NCBI GenBank assembly: GCA_030849065.1
Contig: JASAON010001645.1
Span: forward strand, 91,923 to 155,922
Source of the DNA: Jaenimonas drosophilae
Lineage: Eukaryota > Euglenozoa > Kinetoplastea > Trypanosomatida > Trypanosomatidae
DNA length: 64,000 bases
Reading direction: 5' to 3'
Below are positions 20,257 through 29,500 of this stretch, in pieces. How positions within the stretch are numbered: the first letter of the stretch is position 1; the number at the start of each line of letters is the position of its first letter. The position numbers were made by a program, and so were the translations under genes. The notes below the pieces were generated by a model that was not told the DNA's origin, did no database searches, and was given only the letters and a program-made list of their open reading frames with translations.

Positions 20257-20840
20257 TATCACAACGAGGGTGGTGGCCATATGGATGATACCCTCTGGAC
20301 TCCGTACCACGGTGGCACATACAGACTTACTAGCGCTTTTGATAATTGTTTGGTTCTGTGAGGGACGGCGGCAGCTGCTGAGTCGTTGGTTGTTGTTCAG
20401 CGTGGCAGGCACCACTCATAACCTTGCCTCTCGCGAATATCCCCCCACCTAACTACCGTAGACCTCATCATTGAAGCTGTCTCAGTTCCTATTTCTTTCC
20501 TTCATACAGGCTCCCGAATACTTCAGTTGCGTTTTTGCTGATTTCCTGTTGTAGCATGGTGGTGTTGTGCATCTATTCTTATATACAACAACCGCCCAAA
20601 ACTACTACAAACGTACTACCACAATCCTGTTTCATAATCAGAACATGTAGATACTCGTTGTTTTCCTAATCGGGCTTCTTTCCACCCATCTTTTGGTTCT
20701 CCCAATCTTGTGCATGGTACACGCAAGTACAGGACCCCACCAACCCCCCATATTTGGCGGTGGGCCTCCATCTACCTTCAGAGCGGTCAGCTTGACGCTC
20801 GGCATAGATTGTATTCCATAGAACAGCTCCGCAACTTGCA
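20257..20840. other. Intergenic region
   Basis: 584 bases holding the 3' UTR of the dehydrogenase gene and the 5' flank of the next gene. It contains ordinary pyrimidine stretches; no gene or RNA is seen. Confidence 0.7.
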
Positions 20841-23471
20841 ATGTGGGGAGCGACATCATCTACCACTGCCGCAGAGGCTAAGGTCCACGAGGATGTTAGT
20901 GACCGTAGGGAACAACAGCGCAGCTCATTTGTGATTGATTCACTTCGCATGGAGGGTGGTCAGCGTCTGCCTGTGGTTTCGCAACCGTCTTGGATGCCTT
21001 CCTCAGCCACCGTTTCCGCGCAGCTTGCTACCAGTGGCCCCCTAGACCTCCCTGATCCATGGCCCGGTGCCCATGCCTCACCATCGAGGTCAATTCACAG
21101 CGCAGACGCTGATGAATCTTGCACGACCTCACCTGAGCCATCTTCCTTAGCGCTGATGCTCGTGGCTCGTTATTCTCATCGTGAGCTCCAACTTCAGCAG
21201 TGCTTTTCACATTGGCGGGATCGCCATGAGAGTCGAGCTCAGCGACGGAAGTGGCAGGAGCGATTGGCAGTAGAGTTTCATGGACGCCTTGTGCGCTACA
21301 TCTTCTTTCGAGGATGGCAGTGGAGCTTTGAACAGCGCAAAGCCAGACGAGACCGCGCTCAGGTTGCTGCAGGTCAACGGGCCGTTTCTCTTCAGATGAG
21401 TGTGCTACGTGTGTGGAGGACGTACACTCAGTGGCGCAAAGCGCAACGTGATGAATGTGCAGCCATCACTGACAAGGCCAACATGGAACTTAGTCGGCGT
21501 TATCTCGCACGTTGGAAACATGTTGTGCAGATACGGGCCAGAACAGAAGTGCTGGCCGAGCGGGTTCAGCAAGAGTCTAGGCGCTGGTATCTCAGGGCAT
21601 GGGCGAGCACTGCCCTACAACTCAAACAAGATCGCCTGATGCAGGCTGTTCGTGCTTACTTGTCCAACCGAGAGTCACTGGCGTGTTTGATTGCTGCACC
21701 GACGCCGTATGACCCCTCTTGTGTGGACCTTGCGAGGCAGTATTATTGGCTGCTGTGGCTTCGATACACCAACGCTCAACGTGGAAGGCGGTTAGGCCGA
21801 CATGCCACAGCGTTGCGCCAGCTCGAGCTGAGCGTGGAATCCGTTCGGCGCATTCGGTGCTGGCAGCGATGGACCAGCTGCACACTCAGCACGCACCAGA
21901 ACAAGGCCCAATGCGAAGCGTTGATGTCGAGGTACTACTCCCGATGGAAGAGTATGGCGATGGCTAGTGTGGAGAGCCACATGGTGCGTTCGCGGGCCAA
22001 CGCACGGGACATGATACTGATTCTTCGCCACTGGAATACAAGGGCGTCGAGCAGAGCCTCCCACCGTCAGCGCTGGCAGGTGGCGCTGGAATTCGAGGAG
22101 CAGAAGTCATACCAGCGCCGTGGTCGATGTGCCCTGCGGCTGTGGCGGGCTGCCTTTCACAGATCACGTCAGGCTGATCAATGCCGAGCAGCGGTGGCAC
22201 CCGCTCGCGCTGCTCTTCTCCAGCACATTGCTCTCCGCCGACTGGTGGATGGGGTTCTCGCCACTAGTCCCAGCACCAACTCACGCGATGGCTTCCGTGG
22301 CTCGACCATGAGTGCTGAGAGGAACCGAAGCACCACTGCTGCGCGCGTAGAATGGAAGATGGATCGATGCCCATCGTTGACGCCGCCCATTCCACTGTCT
22401 CGAGATCCACCGCACCTGACAAGGATGAAGTCGGAAATACAGCAGCACAGCTCACGACCACCGAGCTCCTGCGGTGGAGAGGCACTCGCAACACGGAGCA
22501 TCTGCACCCAGACCTCACCCGTGATGGTGCGCAGTCCGCCAGCCGCGGAAGCGCCCATGCGGAGTGATGTGGCCCCTTCCCCGCCTGCCATGGTCTACGT
22601 TCCCATCTACACACCAAGCGTGGCTCCATCTGTCGTACCACCCGCGTCTGTTTCTGTTTCGGCTGTTTCTCATCCAGCGCACCCGTTGCCCACCATGGCC
22701 TCAGCCCCTTCTCAGGGACTCGAGGCCCCCTCGTATCCTTCCGTCTTCTACGGCTTTGACATCCCCCGTCATGCCGATCCCCTCCACCTCGTTGCGGAAA
22801 GATCCCCAGAAACGGCATCTTTGGTGGCTCCACCTGCCATTGGCAGTACTCCTGCTGCTGTGCCGCCTCTCCCTCTGGCGCCGCGATCGGTCGTGGTACC
22901 CCAGACGGTGAGTGAGGTTGGCATCGATGCACAATCACGTTCGGCACCTCTTCAGCACGCGATGGAGAGCTGGAGGAGGTTGAAGACGGAGCGAGTACGC
23001 TCGACAGCTCCACACTCTGCGTCTGTGCGACCGCCAACACCCACAATGTCAAGCCGGGGGCGCCACACTCCTCGCCCTACTTCAGGAAGTGCTCCGGCAC
23101 TCTGGCTCCAGACGTCAACGCAGGAGGAGATCAGTCGTCGTGGTCCCGCGCTGTTGCGTGAGTATCGCGAGCTCAGAAAGTTGGCTGCAGCAGAGGAGGA
23201 TGAGATGCAGGCTATTGAGGATGAGCTAGGTCTCGTCGAGATGGTCCTGGCGACCTCTTTTGTGGAGAGCACCGAGGAAGAGACGAATCGCCTTGTTCGG
23301 GTGCAGGAGCTCCAGAAGAGGTATGCGGTGCTGCTTCAGCAGTGTATGCGGCGCCGCCAGAAGGAGGCGGAGGTCCGGCAGTTGACCTGTGTTCTCCAAG
23401 AGCGCTTTGGCGTGACGATGCGGGGGAGTGGCCTCTCGTGCGCCTCCTCTGAGTACAGCTTCACAACATGA
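20841..23471 (+). CDS. Sfi1-like centrin-binding repeat protein
   Basis: This 876-residue protein carries about ten repeats roughly 33-35 residues apart, each centred on a Trp in an aliphatic/aromatic-x-x-x-W setting. Examples are CFSHWRDR (W125), VLRVWRTY, YLARWKHV, YYSRWKSM, ILRHWNTR and ALRLWRAA (W435). This is the Sfi1 centrin-binding repeat, which forms a long helix coated by centrin at spindle pole bodies, centrosomes and basal bodies. A basal-body or bilobe location is therefore inferred. Residues about 470-760 are Pro/Ser-rich and disordered, and a Glu-rich coiled coil follows at about 770-860. The number of repeats suits an Sfi1/centrosomal protein rather than a single IQ motif. Divergence is high, so orthology to yeast Sfi1 is unproven. 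Confidence 0.75.
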   Translation: MWGATSSTTAAEAKVHEDVSDRREQQRSSFVIDSLRMEGGQRLPVVSQPSWMPSSATVSAQLATSGPLDLPDPWPGAHASPSRSIHSADADESCTTSPEPSSLALMLVARYSHRELQLQQCFSHWRDRHESRAQRRKWQERLAVEFHGRLVRYIFFRGWQWSFEQRKARRDRAQVAAGQRAVSLQMSVLRVWRTYTQWRKAQRDECAAITDKANMELSRRYLARWKHVVQIRARTEVLAERVQQESRRWYLRAWASTALQLKQDRLMQAVRAYLSNRESLACLIAAPTPYDPSCVDLARQYYWLLWLRYTNAQRGRRLGRHATALRQLELSVESVRRIRCWQRWTSCTLSTHQNKAQCEALMSRYYSRWKSMAMASVESHMVRSRANARDMILILRHWNTRASSRASHRQRWQVALEFEEQKSYQRRGRCALRLWRAAFHRSRQADQCRAAVAPARAALLQHIALRRLVDGVLATSPSTNSRDGFRGSTMSAERNRSTTAARVEWKMDRCPSLTPPIPLSRDPPHLTRMKSEIQQHSSRPPSSCGGEALATRSICTQTSPVMVRSPPAAEAPMRSDVAPSPPAMVYVPIYTPSVAPSVVPPASVSVSAVSHPAHPLPTMASAPSQGLEAPSYPSVFYGFDIPRHADPLHLVAERSPETASLVAPPAIGSTPAAVPPLPLAPRSVVVPQTVSEVGIDAQSRSAPLQHAMESWRRLKTERVRSTAPHSASVRPPTPTMSSRGRHTPRPTSGSAPALWLQTSTQEEISRRGPALLREYRELRKLAAAEEDEMQAIEDELGLVEMVLATSFVESTEEETNRLVRVQELQKRYAVLLQQCMRRRQKEAEVRQLTCVLQERFGVTMRGSGLSCASSEYSFTT

Positions 23472-23681
23472 AGCGTCCATACACTTTTCATCTTGCGGAA
23501 GATGGCCATTGTGCCGTACCTATGAAGAGGTCAACTGGCTGAGGTCCAAAGTGTTGCAACGTATGTACATCTCACTTCATCTTATCGTGATCCTATCATT
23601 GCCATTTGTTTGTCTGCCCCAAACCCTTACCAGGCGATCTCTCCATCGCATTAAGAGCTAGTTCAAGCAATCTCCACTGAA

Positions 23682-24632
23682 ATGTGCTGTGGCTGGTGCT
23701 GCGCGGGCCACAACCTGCGGTATGCCACCCCAGACCGCACCCCGCCCGATCCCTCCCTCTTCCCCAACTATATGCAGAACCGCGAGGGCCTATGGCTGCG
23801 CTTCACGTCGTGGTGGCCGCGGGGCGAGTATGCCGCCAACGGCCTCACCGGTGCCGTCCTCATCGTCAGCGGTTTGGGCGAACACAGTGGGCGCTACGAC
23901 TCCGTTGCCGAACGCTTCAATCGCGAGGGCTTTGCCGTCTTTTCCATGGATAACCAAGGTGCGGGAGGTAGCGAAGGAGAACGTACCTACGTGGAGCGCT
24001 TCATGAATTTTGTGGATGACATTGATCAGTTCCAGGACTTGGTGCTGCAGCGTTACCACACTGAGCTCAACGGTCTGCCGCTTGTCCTGGTTGGCCATTC
24101 GATGGGCGGCCTAATTGCCTCTCATGTGGCTCTTCGCCACCCGACTCGCTACGCAGCGGTGGTGCTGAGCGGGCCTGCTTTTGCCACCCCAGATGCACCA
24201 GGCAAGTGCCTGCGAGGCCTTGTTCGTTGTCTGTCCTCGTGCCTGCCAAAGATGCCCGTTGGTCGTTTGAATGCCAGAAAGGTCAGTCGCAATCCGCCTG
24301 TCGTGGAGTTTGTGCAGCAGGATCCCTTCTACACCAACGCCCCACTCCGCGCGCGCTTCGCCGATGAGTTTCTGCTTGCCCAGGACGAAGCTTTTAACCA
24401 AATCCACAAGGCAACTTTCCCCTTCCTCATCGTTCATGGTGAGGAGGACGTCCTCTGCTGCCTCAGTCGGGCAAAGGAGTTCTATATGCTGGCTCCGTCC
24501 ACCCACAAGGAGTTTCGTTCCTACCCGCGAGCTTGCCATGAGGTGCTGACGGAAGTCTGTCGGATGGAGGTTCTGCAGGATGTGATTGACTTTGTTCGAG
24601 CGCATTGCGTGGAAAAGCGAAAAGACGAGTGA
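23682..24632 (+). CDS. Monoglyceride-lipase-like serine hydrolase (alpha/beta, S33 family)
   Basis: This 316-residue alpha/beta hydrolase resembles monoacylglycerol lipase. GLGEHSGRY early in the fold and DNQGAGGSEG are family signatures. The nucleophile is in GHSMGG (S140), and the charge relay is completed by D256 in GEEDVL and H286 in ACHEVL. All three catalytic residues are present at normal spacing. The expected reaction is release of a fatty acid from monoacylglycerol or lysolipid. The N-terminus MCCGWCC has four cysteines within seven residues, a likely palmitoylation site that would tether the enzyme to membranes. The start is the first ATG in frame. Confidence 0.92.
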   Translation: MCCGWCCAGHNLRYATPDRTPPDPSLFPNYMQNREGLWLRFTSWWPRGEYAANGLTGAVLIVSGLGEHSGRYDSVAERFNREGFAVFSMDNQGAGGSEGERTYVERFMNFVDDIDQFQDLVLQRYHTELNGLPLVLVGHSMGGLIASHVALRHPTRYAAVVLSGPAFATPDAPGKCLRGLVRCLSSCLPKMPVGRLNARKVSRNPPVVEFVQQDPFYTNAPLRARFADEFLLAQDEAFNQIHKATFPFLIVHGEEDVLCCLSRAKEFYMLAPSTHKEFRSYPRACHEVLTEVCRMEVLQDVIDFVRAHCVEKRKDE

Positions 24633-24842
24633 CGGCGTTCATCCCTATATCCCAGGATGACCCGTTGTGTGTTTTGTTCCGTTCATTCAGCGTTGCGCAA
24701 ACCACTACCCTACATGAGTGTGGTACAGGCGGGACGTACGTGGGCCCTACACCCTCGCGGAATTCCACCAACTTATGAAAAACGTGTCCTCTGCTCATGT
24801 TGATGTCGCTCTGTTCTCCACATCTCCATCGGCGCACTTATA

Positions 24843-24873
24843 CTTCTTTCTTATCTTGGTTTGTTGGTGCGAG
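24843..24873 (+). promoter_or_regulatory. Polypyrimidine tract and likely trans-splice acceptor
   Basis: CTTCTTTCTTATCTTGGTTT leads to GCGAG with the AG at 24872-24873, 20 bases before the ATG at 24893. The tract lies inside a possible upstream extension of the frame, which argues against that longer form. Confidence 0.6.
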
Positions 24874-24892
24874 CTCACGGACGAGAACAACG

Positions 24893-26131
24893 ATGCCTGC
24901 AGCAACGCACAACCTGGCGCATGAGGTGGACTCATCCGTCATGGAGAGCGTTATGCGGCAGGTCGTCGTGTGGCGTCGTCACATTCACGCGCATCCCGAC
25001 CTCTCCTTTGATGAAGTGCCAACGGCCAACTACATCGCCGAAGAGCTACACAAGATTGACCACTCCGACGGGAAGCCGGTCCTGAACATTTGCCGCCCCA
25101 TACCAAACAGTGTGGTTGTGGATCTCTGCGGCCAGCGTGCGGGGCCAACATCGAAGGAGATCATCGCCCTCCGTGCGGATTGCGATGCTCTACCCATTGA
25201 CGAGCAGTCTGATGAACCCTTTTCCTCGACGAAGCCTGGCGTCATGCACGCCTGCGGTCACGACGCTCACACGGCATCGCTCATGGGTGCGGTGGTGCTT
25301 CTGCGCCAGCAGGTGGCACACATTTCTGGAACCGTGCGCTTCCTCTTCCAGCCCGCGGAGGAGCTCGCCCCGGGTGGGGCTCTTCAACTCATTGAGCATG
25401 GCTGCCTTGATGGCGTGTCTCTCATTTTTGGCCTCCACATGGACCCCCGCCCCCTACTTCCAACCGGAACCGTGGCGATACGTGAGGGGGTGATGTTTGG
25501 CAGCTGTGACGACCTCTGCCTTACCTTCACGGGTCGTGGCGGCCACGCCTCCATGCCGGAGCACTGCGTGGATTTGGTTGCCCTTAGCGCACAAGTCATC
25601 ACTGGTCTGCAGTACCTCGTGACACGACAACTTCCTGCCGCACATGCCCCTGTTCTTACCATTGCCGCCATTCACTCCAACACGAGCGGCTTCAACGTGC
25701 TGCCGTCGTCGGTTGAGCTGAAGGGAACCTTGCGGGCGGTGGACCCTGTTGTGCGTGATACGGCCATCGCTGCCATTGAGAGGTTGGCCACGGGGATGGC
25801 CTCCTTGGCAAAGGCTGAGTGCACCATCGACGTTAGGCCAGGCTACCCAGCCACGGTCAATCATTCACGTGCGTATCAGCTGTCCCAACAGGTGCTGAGA
25901 GAAACGTTGGGGGAAAGCCAGGTTCGTGTGCTGTCGGAGCCCAACTTCCCAGTCGAGGACTTCAGCTACTACGCCCAAAAGGTTCCGGGGAACTATTATC
26001 TGGTGGGCTGCCACAATGCTTCCAAGGGGTGCATTCACTCTCCACACAACTGCCGCTACCGATTGGATGAGGATGCCATGGAGACGGCCGTGCGTGCGCA
26101 CTACGGGCACATTCATCACATTCTCATGTAA
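24893..26131 (+). CDS. M20D-family amidohydrolase (N-acyl-amino acid amidohydrolase type)
   Basis: This 412-residue metallopeptidase-fold enzyme has the family's usual length. The metal-binding signature MHACGHDAHT (118-127; C121, H123) is followed by QPAEE (153-157), which holds the general-base Glu and a metal ligand. GRGGHASMPE marks the inserted dimerisation domain. Relatives remove acyl groups from amino acids (aminoacylase, hippuricase, auxin-conjugate hydrolase). The natural substrate here is unknown. An in-frame ATG at 24797 would add 32 residues, rich in Arg and Ser, that could pass for a mitochondrial presequence. The polypyrimidine tract and acceptor fall inside that extension, so I prefer 24893. 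Confidence 0.9.
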   Translation: MPAATHNLAHEVDSSVMESVMRQVVVWRRHIHAHPDLSFDEVPTANYIAEELHKIDHSDGKPVLNICRPIPNSVVVDLCGQRAGPTSKEIIALRADCDALPIDEQSDEPFSSTKPGVMHACGHDAHTASLMGAVVLLRQQVAHISGTVRFLFQPAEELAPGGALQLIEHGCLDGVSLIFGLHMDPRPLLPTGTVAIREGVMFGSCDDLCLTFTGRGGHASMPEHCVDLVALSAQVITGLQYLVTRQLPAAHAPVLTIAAIHSNTSGFNVLPSSVELKGTLRAVDPVVRDTAIAAIERLATGMASLAKAECTIDVRPGYPATVNHSRAYQLSQQVLRETLGESQVRVLSEPNFPVEDFSYYAQKVPGNYYLVGCHNASKGCIHSPHNCRYRLDEDAMETAVRAHYGHIHHILM

Positions 26132-26520
26132 ACTGGCCTCGGATGGATGGGTTAGTAGTGAGGCTGGAGAGACCACCAGCCATGCTGGCGTGTGTGGGTC
26201 TCCGGGCCGACACCAACAACAAGTGACAAAAATCAGTGCGTTTCTATTTTTGATGAATTTGCCATGGCTTAAGTACTTGTTCCTGAGGTTATTCCATCTG
26301 AACGAGATAAATGGATTGGATGCATCTGGTGCCATTACTTCACGGCCCGGATAGTCAAGTTGCAAGCACGATACGCTACGTGCATTTGTGCAGATGGGCC
26401 TGGCAGTGGAGATGAAGGCTGCTCGTTGATGCTGGTCGATCTTATATGATGACTCGTCCTTCTCGTGGTTCTCATCGTTTGCCATGATTAGCTCAGTTTG
26501 TTGTTTCAATACCAACCACA
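26132..26520. other. Intergenic region
   Basis: 3' UTR of the amidohydrolase gene and 5' flank of the helicase gene; no additional gene is visible. Confidence 0.7.
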
Positions 26521-26540
26521 GACACTTGTTTCTACCGTAG
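26521..26540 (+). promoter_or_regulatory. Likely trans-splice acceptor
   Basis: The short tract ACTTGTTTCTACCGTAG ends in AG at 26539-26540, 22 bases before the ATG at 26563. Confidence 0.5.
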
Positions 26541-26562
26541 AGAAACGGTTGTTCTCACACTC

Positions 26563-29500
26563 ATGCCACCGAGGAGAAAGCGCACAAAGGTGGAAGCTGC
26601 CGCTCAGATTGCGTCTTCTTCCTCCTCCATCACTGTGGATGCCAGCTCCACGAGGAGCTCCGTCACGGTGGATGGCGAGGTGGAGCCCTCCCATCCAAAG
26701 TCCCCCGCCACCCTCGCCGTGGAGGTAGTTGCGTCGGATGAGGATTCAGACCACCTCTTCGAGCCACCAACCACTCGTCGGAAGCGCCAGCGCACACTTG
26801 ACGGGGGAAATGCGAATACTCCACCACGGAAGGCCCCTCCCGTCCATGGACGTGGCCAAAGAGAAACGCCTCCTGCTGCTGTCACATCTTCTGGTGGCGA
26901 GCTCCTGCCATCACGAAAGACCTCTTCAACCTCTTCTCCGGCCTCATCCGCACCACTTCCCTCCTTTTCTGCAGAGGAGCTAGAGGCTGGGCTGGTACAG
27001 CAGCTGCGGCAGGCAAATCTCCTCGCTGCGCTAGACAGGCGGGACATCTTCACCACGACCTATGAGGAGTGCCTCCATGGAGTTGATGCGGAGGATGATT
27101 CTGAGGCGGATGAGGGTGTTAGGAATCGCACTTTTCGTGCACCCCAGGCGTGGCCACAGCAGGGAGACATAGCCCACTTCAGAATGGCCTTCCCCTGTGT
27201 GCAGCGCTTCATCATTCGCGAGTGCCAACGAGTGGCACGTCGAGCCCTGGATGAGGATAATGCCACGAGTGCGATTTGCTACGCCTCTCCAGAGGACGCC
27301 GCCAGGGAGATGCTGGGCTTCTTCACCAACCTTCTCAGTGAAAATGATGGAGGGCTGATGCTGCTGCTCTTCCTCAGCTGCCCTTCGTGCCGCTGGGCAG
27401 GTGCTGAGGTGATGACGGAGATGATCGGCCTCTACGAACTCCTGGCTCGCTCTCACCGCTATGAGCCCTCTCGTCACCCGTGGCTGAAACCTGAGGATCT
27501 GATTAGTTCCTTCAGCTTCACTGGAACTCATGACGAATCATGTTCGTGCCCATTCGGGGGCTCACATAGTCTTATAGCCTCATTGCTGAGGAGTAGCATG
27601 GGCTCAGTCGTGGTGAATGTCTCCTTCGCGTCCCTCCGGGATGTGCTCCCCATGAATGAGTGTCTGGCCGTTTACAAGGAACGGGTGAATCAGCTGGATC
27701 GCATCCTGCGAAACAAGCCTCCGCCGAGGCAGTCCAAGAAGAAGTCACCTCCCGCACCACATACTCGATCCCTTTTGGCTGTGCTGGACGGCATCGTGAG
27801 TAGTGAGGAGCGACTTGAAGGTTCATCGGCATTCATCAGTTCTTCATTTGATGAGGACGTGAGGACGGTCATGGATACCTTGGTGCGGCGGAAGATGCTC
27901 TTTGATGTGACGATCCGGGTACGTTCAGAGTGTCAGCGCTGCAGCATTCAACAGGGCTCGCTTCGGATTGATCCATGGCGGATAAACGTGGAGAGCGCCA
28001 TGCTGCTAATGCATGTGGGCAATCACGTGGCGCTGTCCTTGGACCGACATCAACCACAAAGCTGCCAGTGCTCTTCCACCCCGATGGATGTCTCCACCAC
28101 CGAGGGCCGTGAGTTGTTCGCCATGATTGAGTTCCACGATGCATACCTGATGAAGCTTCGTGCATGTCGTGCTGAGATGAACTCCATCGCCGTGGAGAGG
28201 ACAGAGCATGATACGAGGCAATCCTACGCTGCAGGCTCGCATGAGCTCTTCCGCCAGCAGGCGTTGAGCGTGCAGGGGATGACGGTTCGAGACATTGTTT
28301 CATTTGCGGCTGCGTGCAATCCTGATGCGGAGGATAATCGTGATGAAGGCTCCGTGAGGCCGCCCCCGACCATTCGTGCTTCACTTCACCCCCACCAACT
28401 GGAAAACCTGGATCAGATGCTGGCTCGCGAGGAGTTCGGCAGCACAGAGTATACGGAGATACCGGTGTGGTCCCCTCCAATGTCAATGAAGGGAGATGCC
28501 ATTCAACGTGGCACCTTCTTGTACTGTGCGGCGGTGGCAGAGTGCATTTTTTTTCCCCCATTGATTCCGTCCACCCGACGAGTTGTGGAGCTCCTCCGTG
28601 CGCCGCGGCGCGGTGGGATGCTCTGCGATGATGTTGGCCTGGGAAAGACGCTCACGGTGCTGAGTTTGTGCGCCTTGGATCGGGCGTCGGCGGAGGAGGC
28701 AGGTGCCGTCTCCCCGACCGGTGCGGAGCGGAGTTCAGCTTCTGCTGGCTCCACATACTCATTTGCAGAGACGAGCGATCCAGCAGCCCTTCGTCACTGG
28801 CGGGTGAGATATAAGCCGAGCTCCTATGGGGTCGCGTGCGATGTTGGCCATCTGTTTGAACGCCAGATGAGGTCGGTCTTGATGCGTGCTGAGAAGGTAC
28901 CACTGCGTGTCCTTCCGCGCACAACGCTCATTGTCATGCCTGTGTCTATTGTGGGGCAATGGGCAACGGAGATTGAGCGGTTCTGCCCGGATAGCCGGTA
29001 CATCATCTTCCACGGCAACAAGCGACTGAGATACACTGCGGAGGATTTTTCACAGGCGGACTTTGTCCTCACAACCTTCGAGACGCTCGGGGGGCATCTT
29101 CGTGCGGAGAGCGACCCGGTTGGATGGATGGTGGAGCAGTTCGGCCGGGAGGCAGCTGGGGTGGGAGAGGATGGGAGGCGTCACATGGATCGTTGGCGTG
29201 CGGTGCAGCACTTGGCCGAATCCATTTTTCCGTCTGTTCCTGAGATCAGCGAGGGCGGTCTTACTTTCGAGCGTATGCAAGAGGCGTCGCCTTTCGTATG
29301 GCAGATGAAGAACTCAGCCAACGGCGAAAAGATCTTCACGTGCTCGTATCTCCGTGTGCGGGTCAATCACGAAGGCCTAGGCCGACTCTCCAGACGCAAC
29401 TTGCACTATTCTGGCGAGTTTCTGGATAATCTGATTGAGCTGTTGCTGGGCATCGAATCTCCAGTGGCCGACGCCATGACAACCGAGGAGGAACTTTCAA

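Noticed and set aside
24797..24892. In-frame ATG extension of the amidohydrolase as a mitochondrial presequence
   Set aside because: It contains the polypyrimidine tract and acceptor of the gene, so it is probably 5' flank; the possibility is noted in the gene entry.
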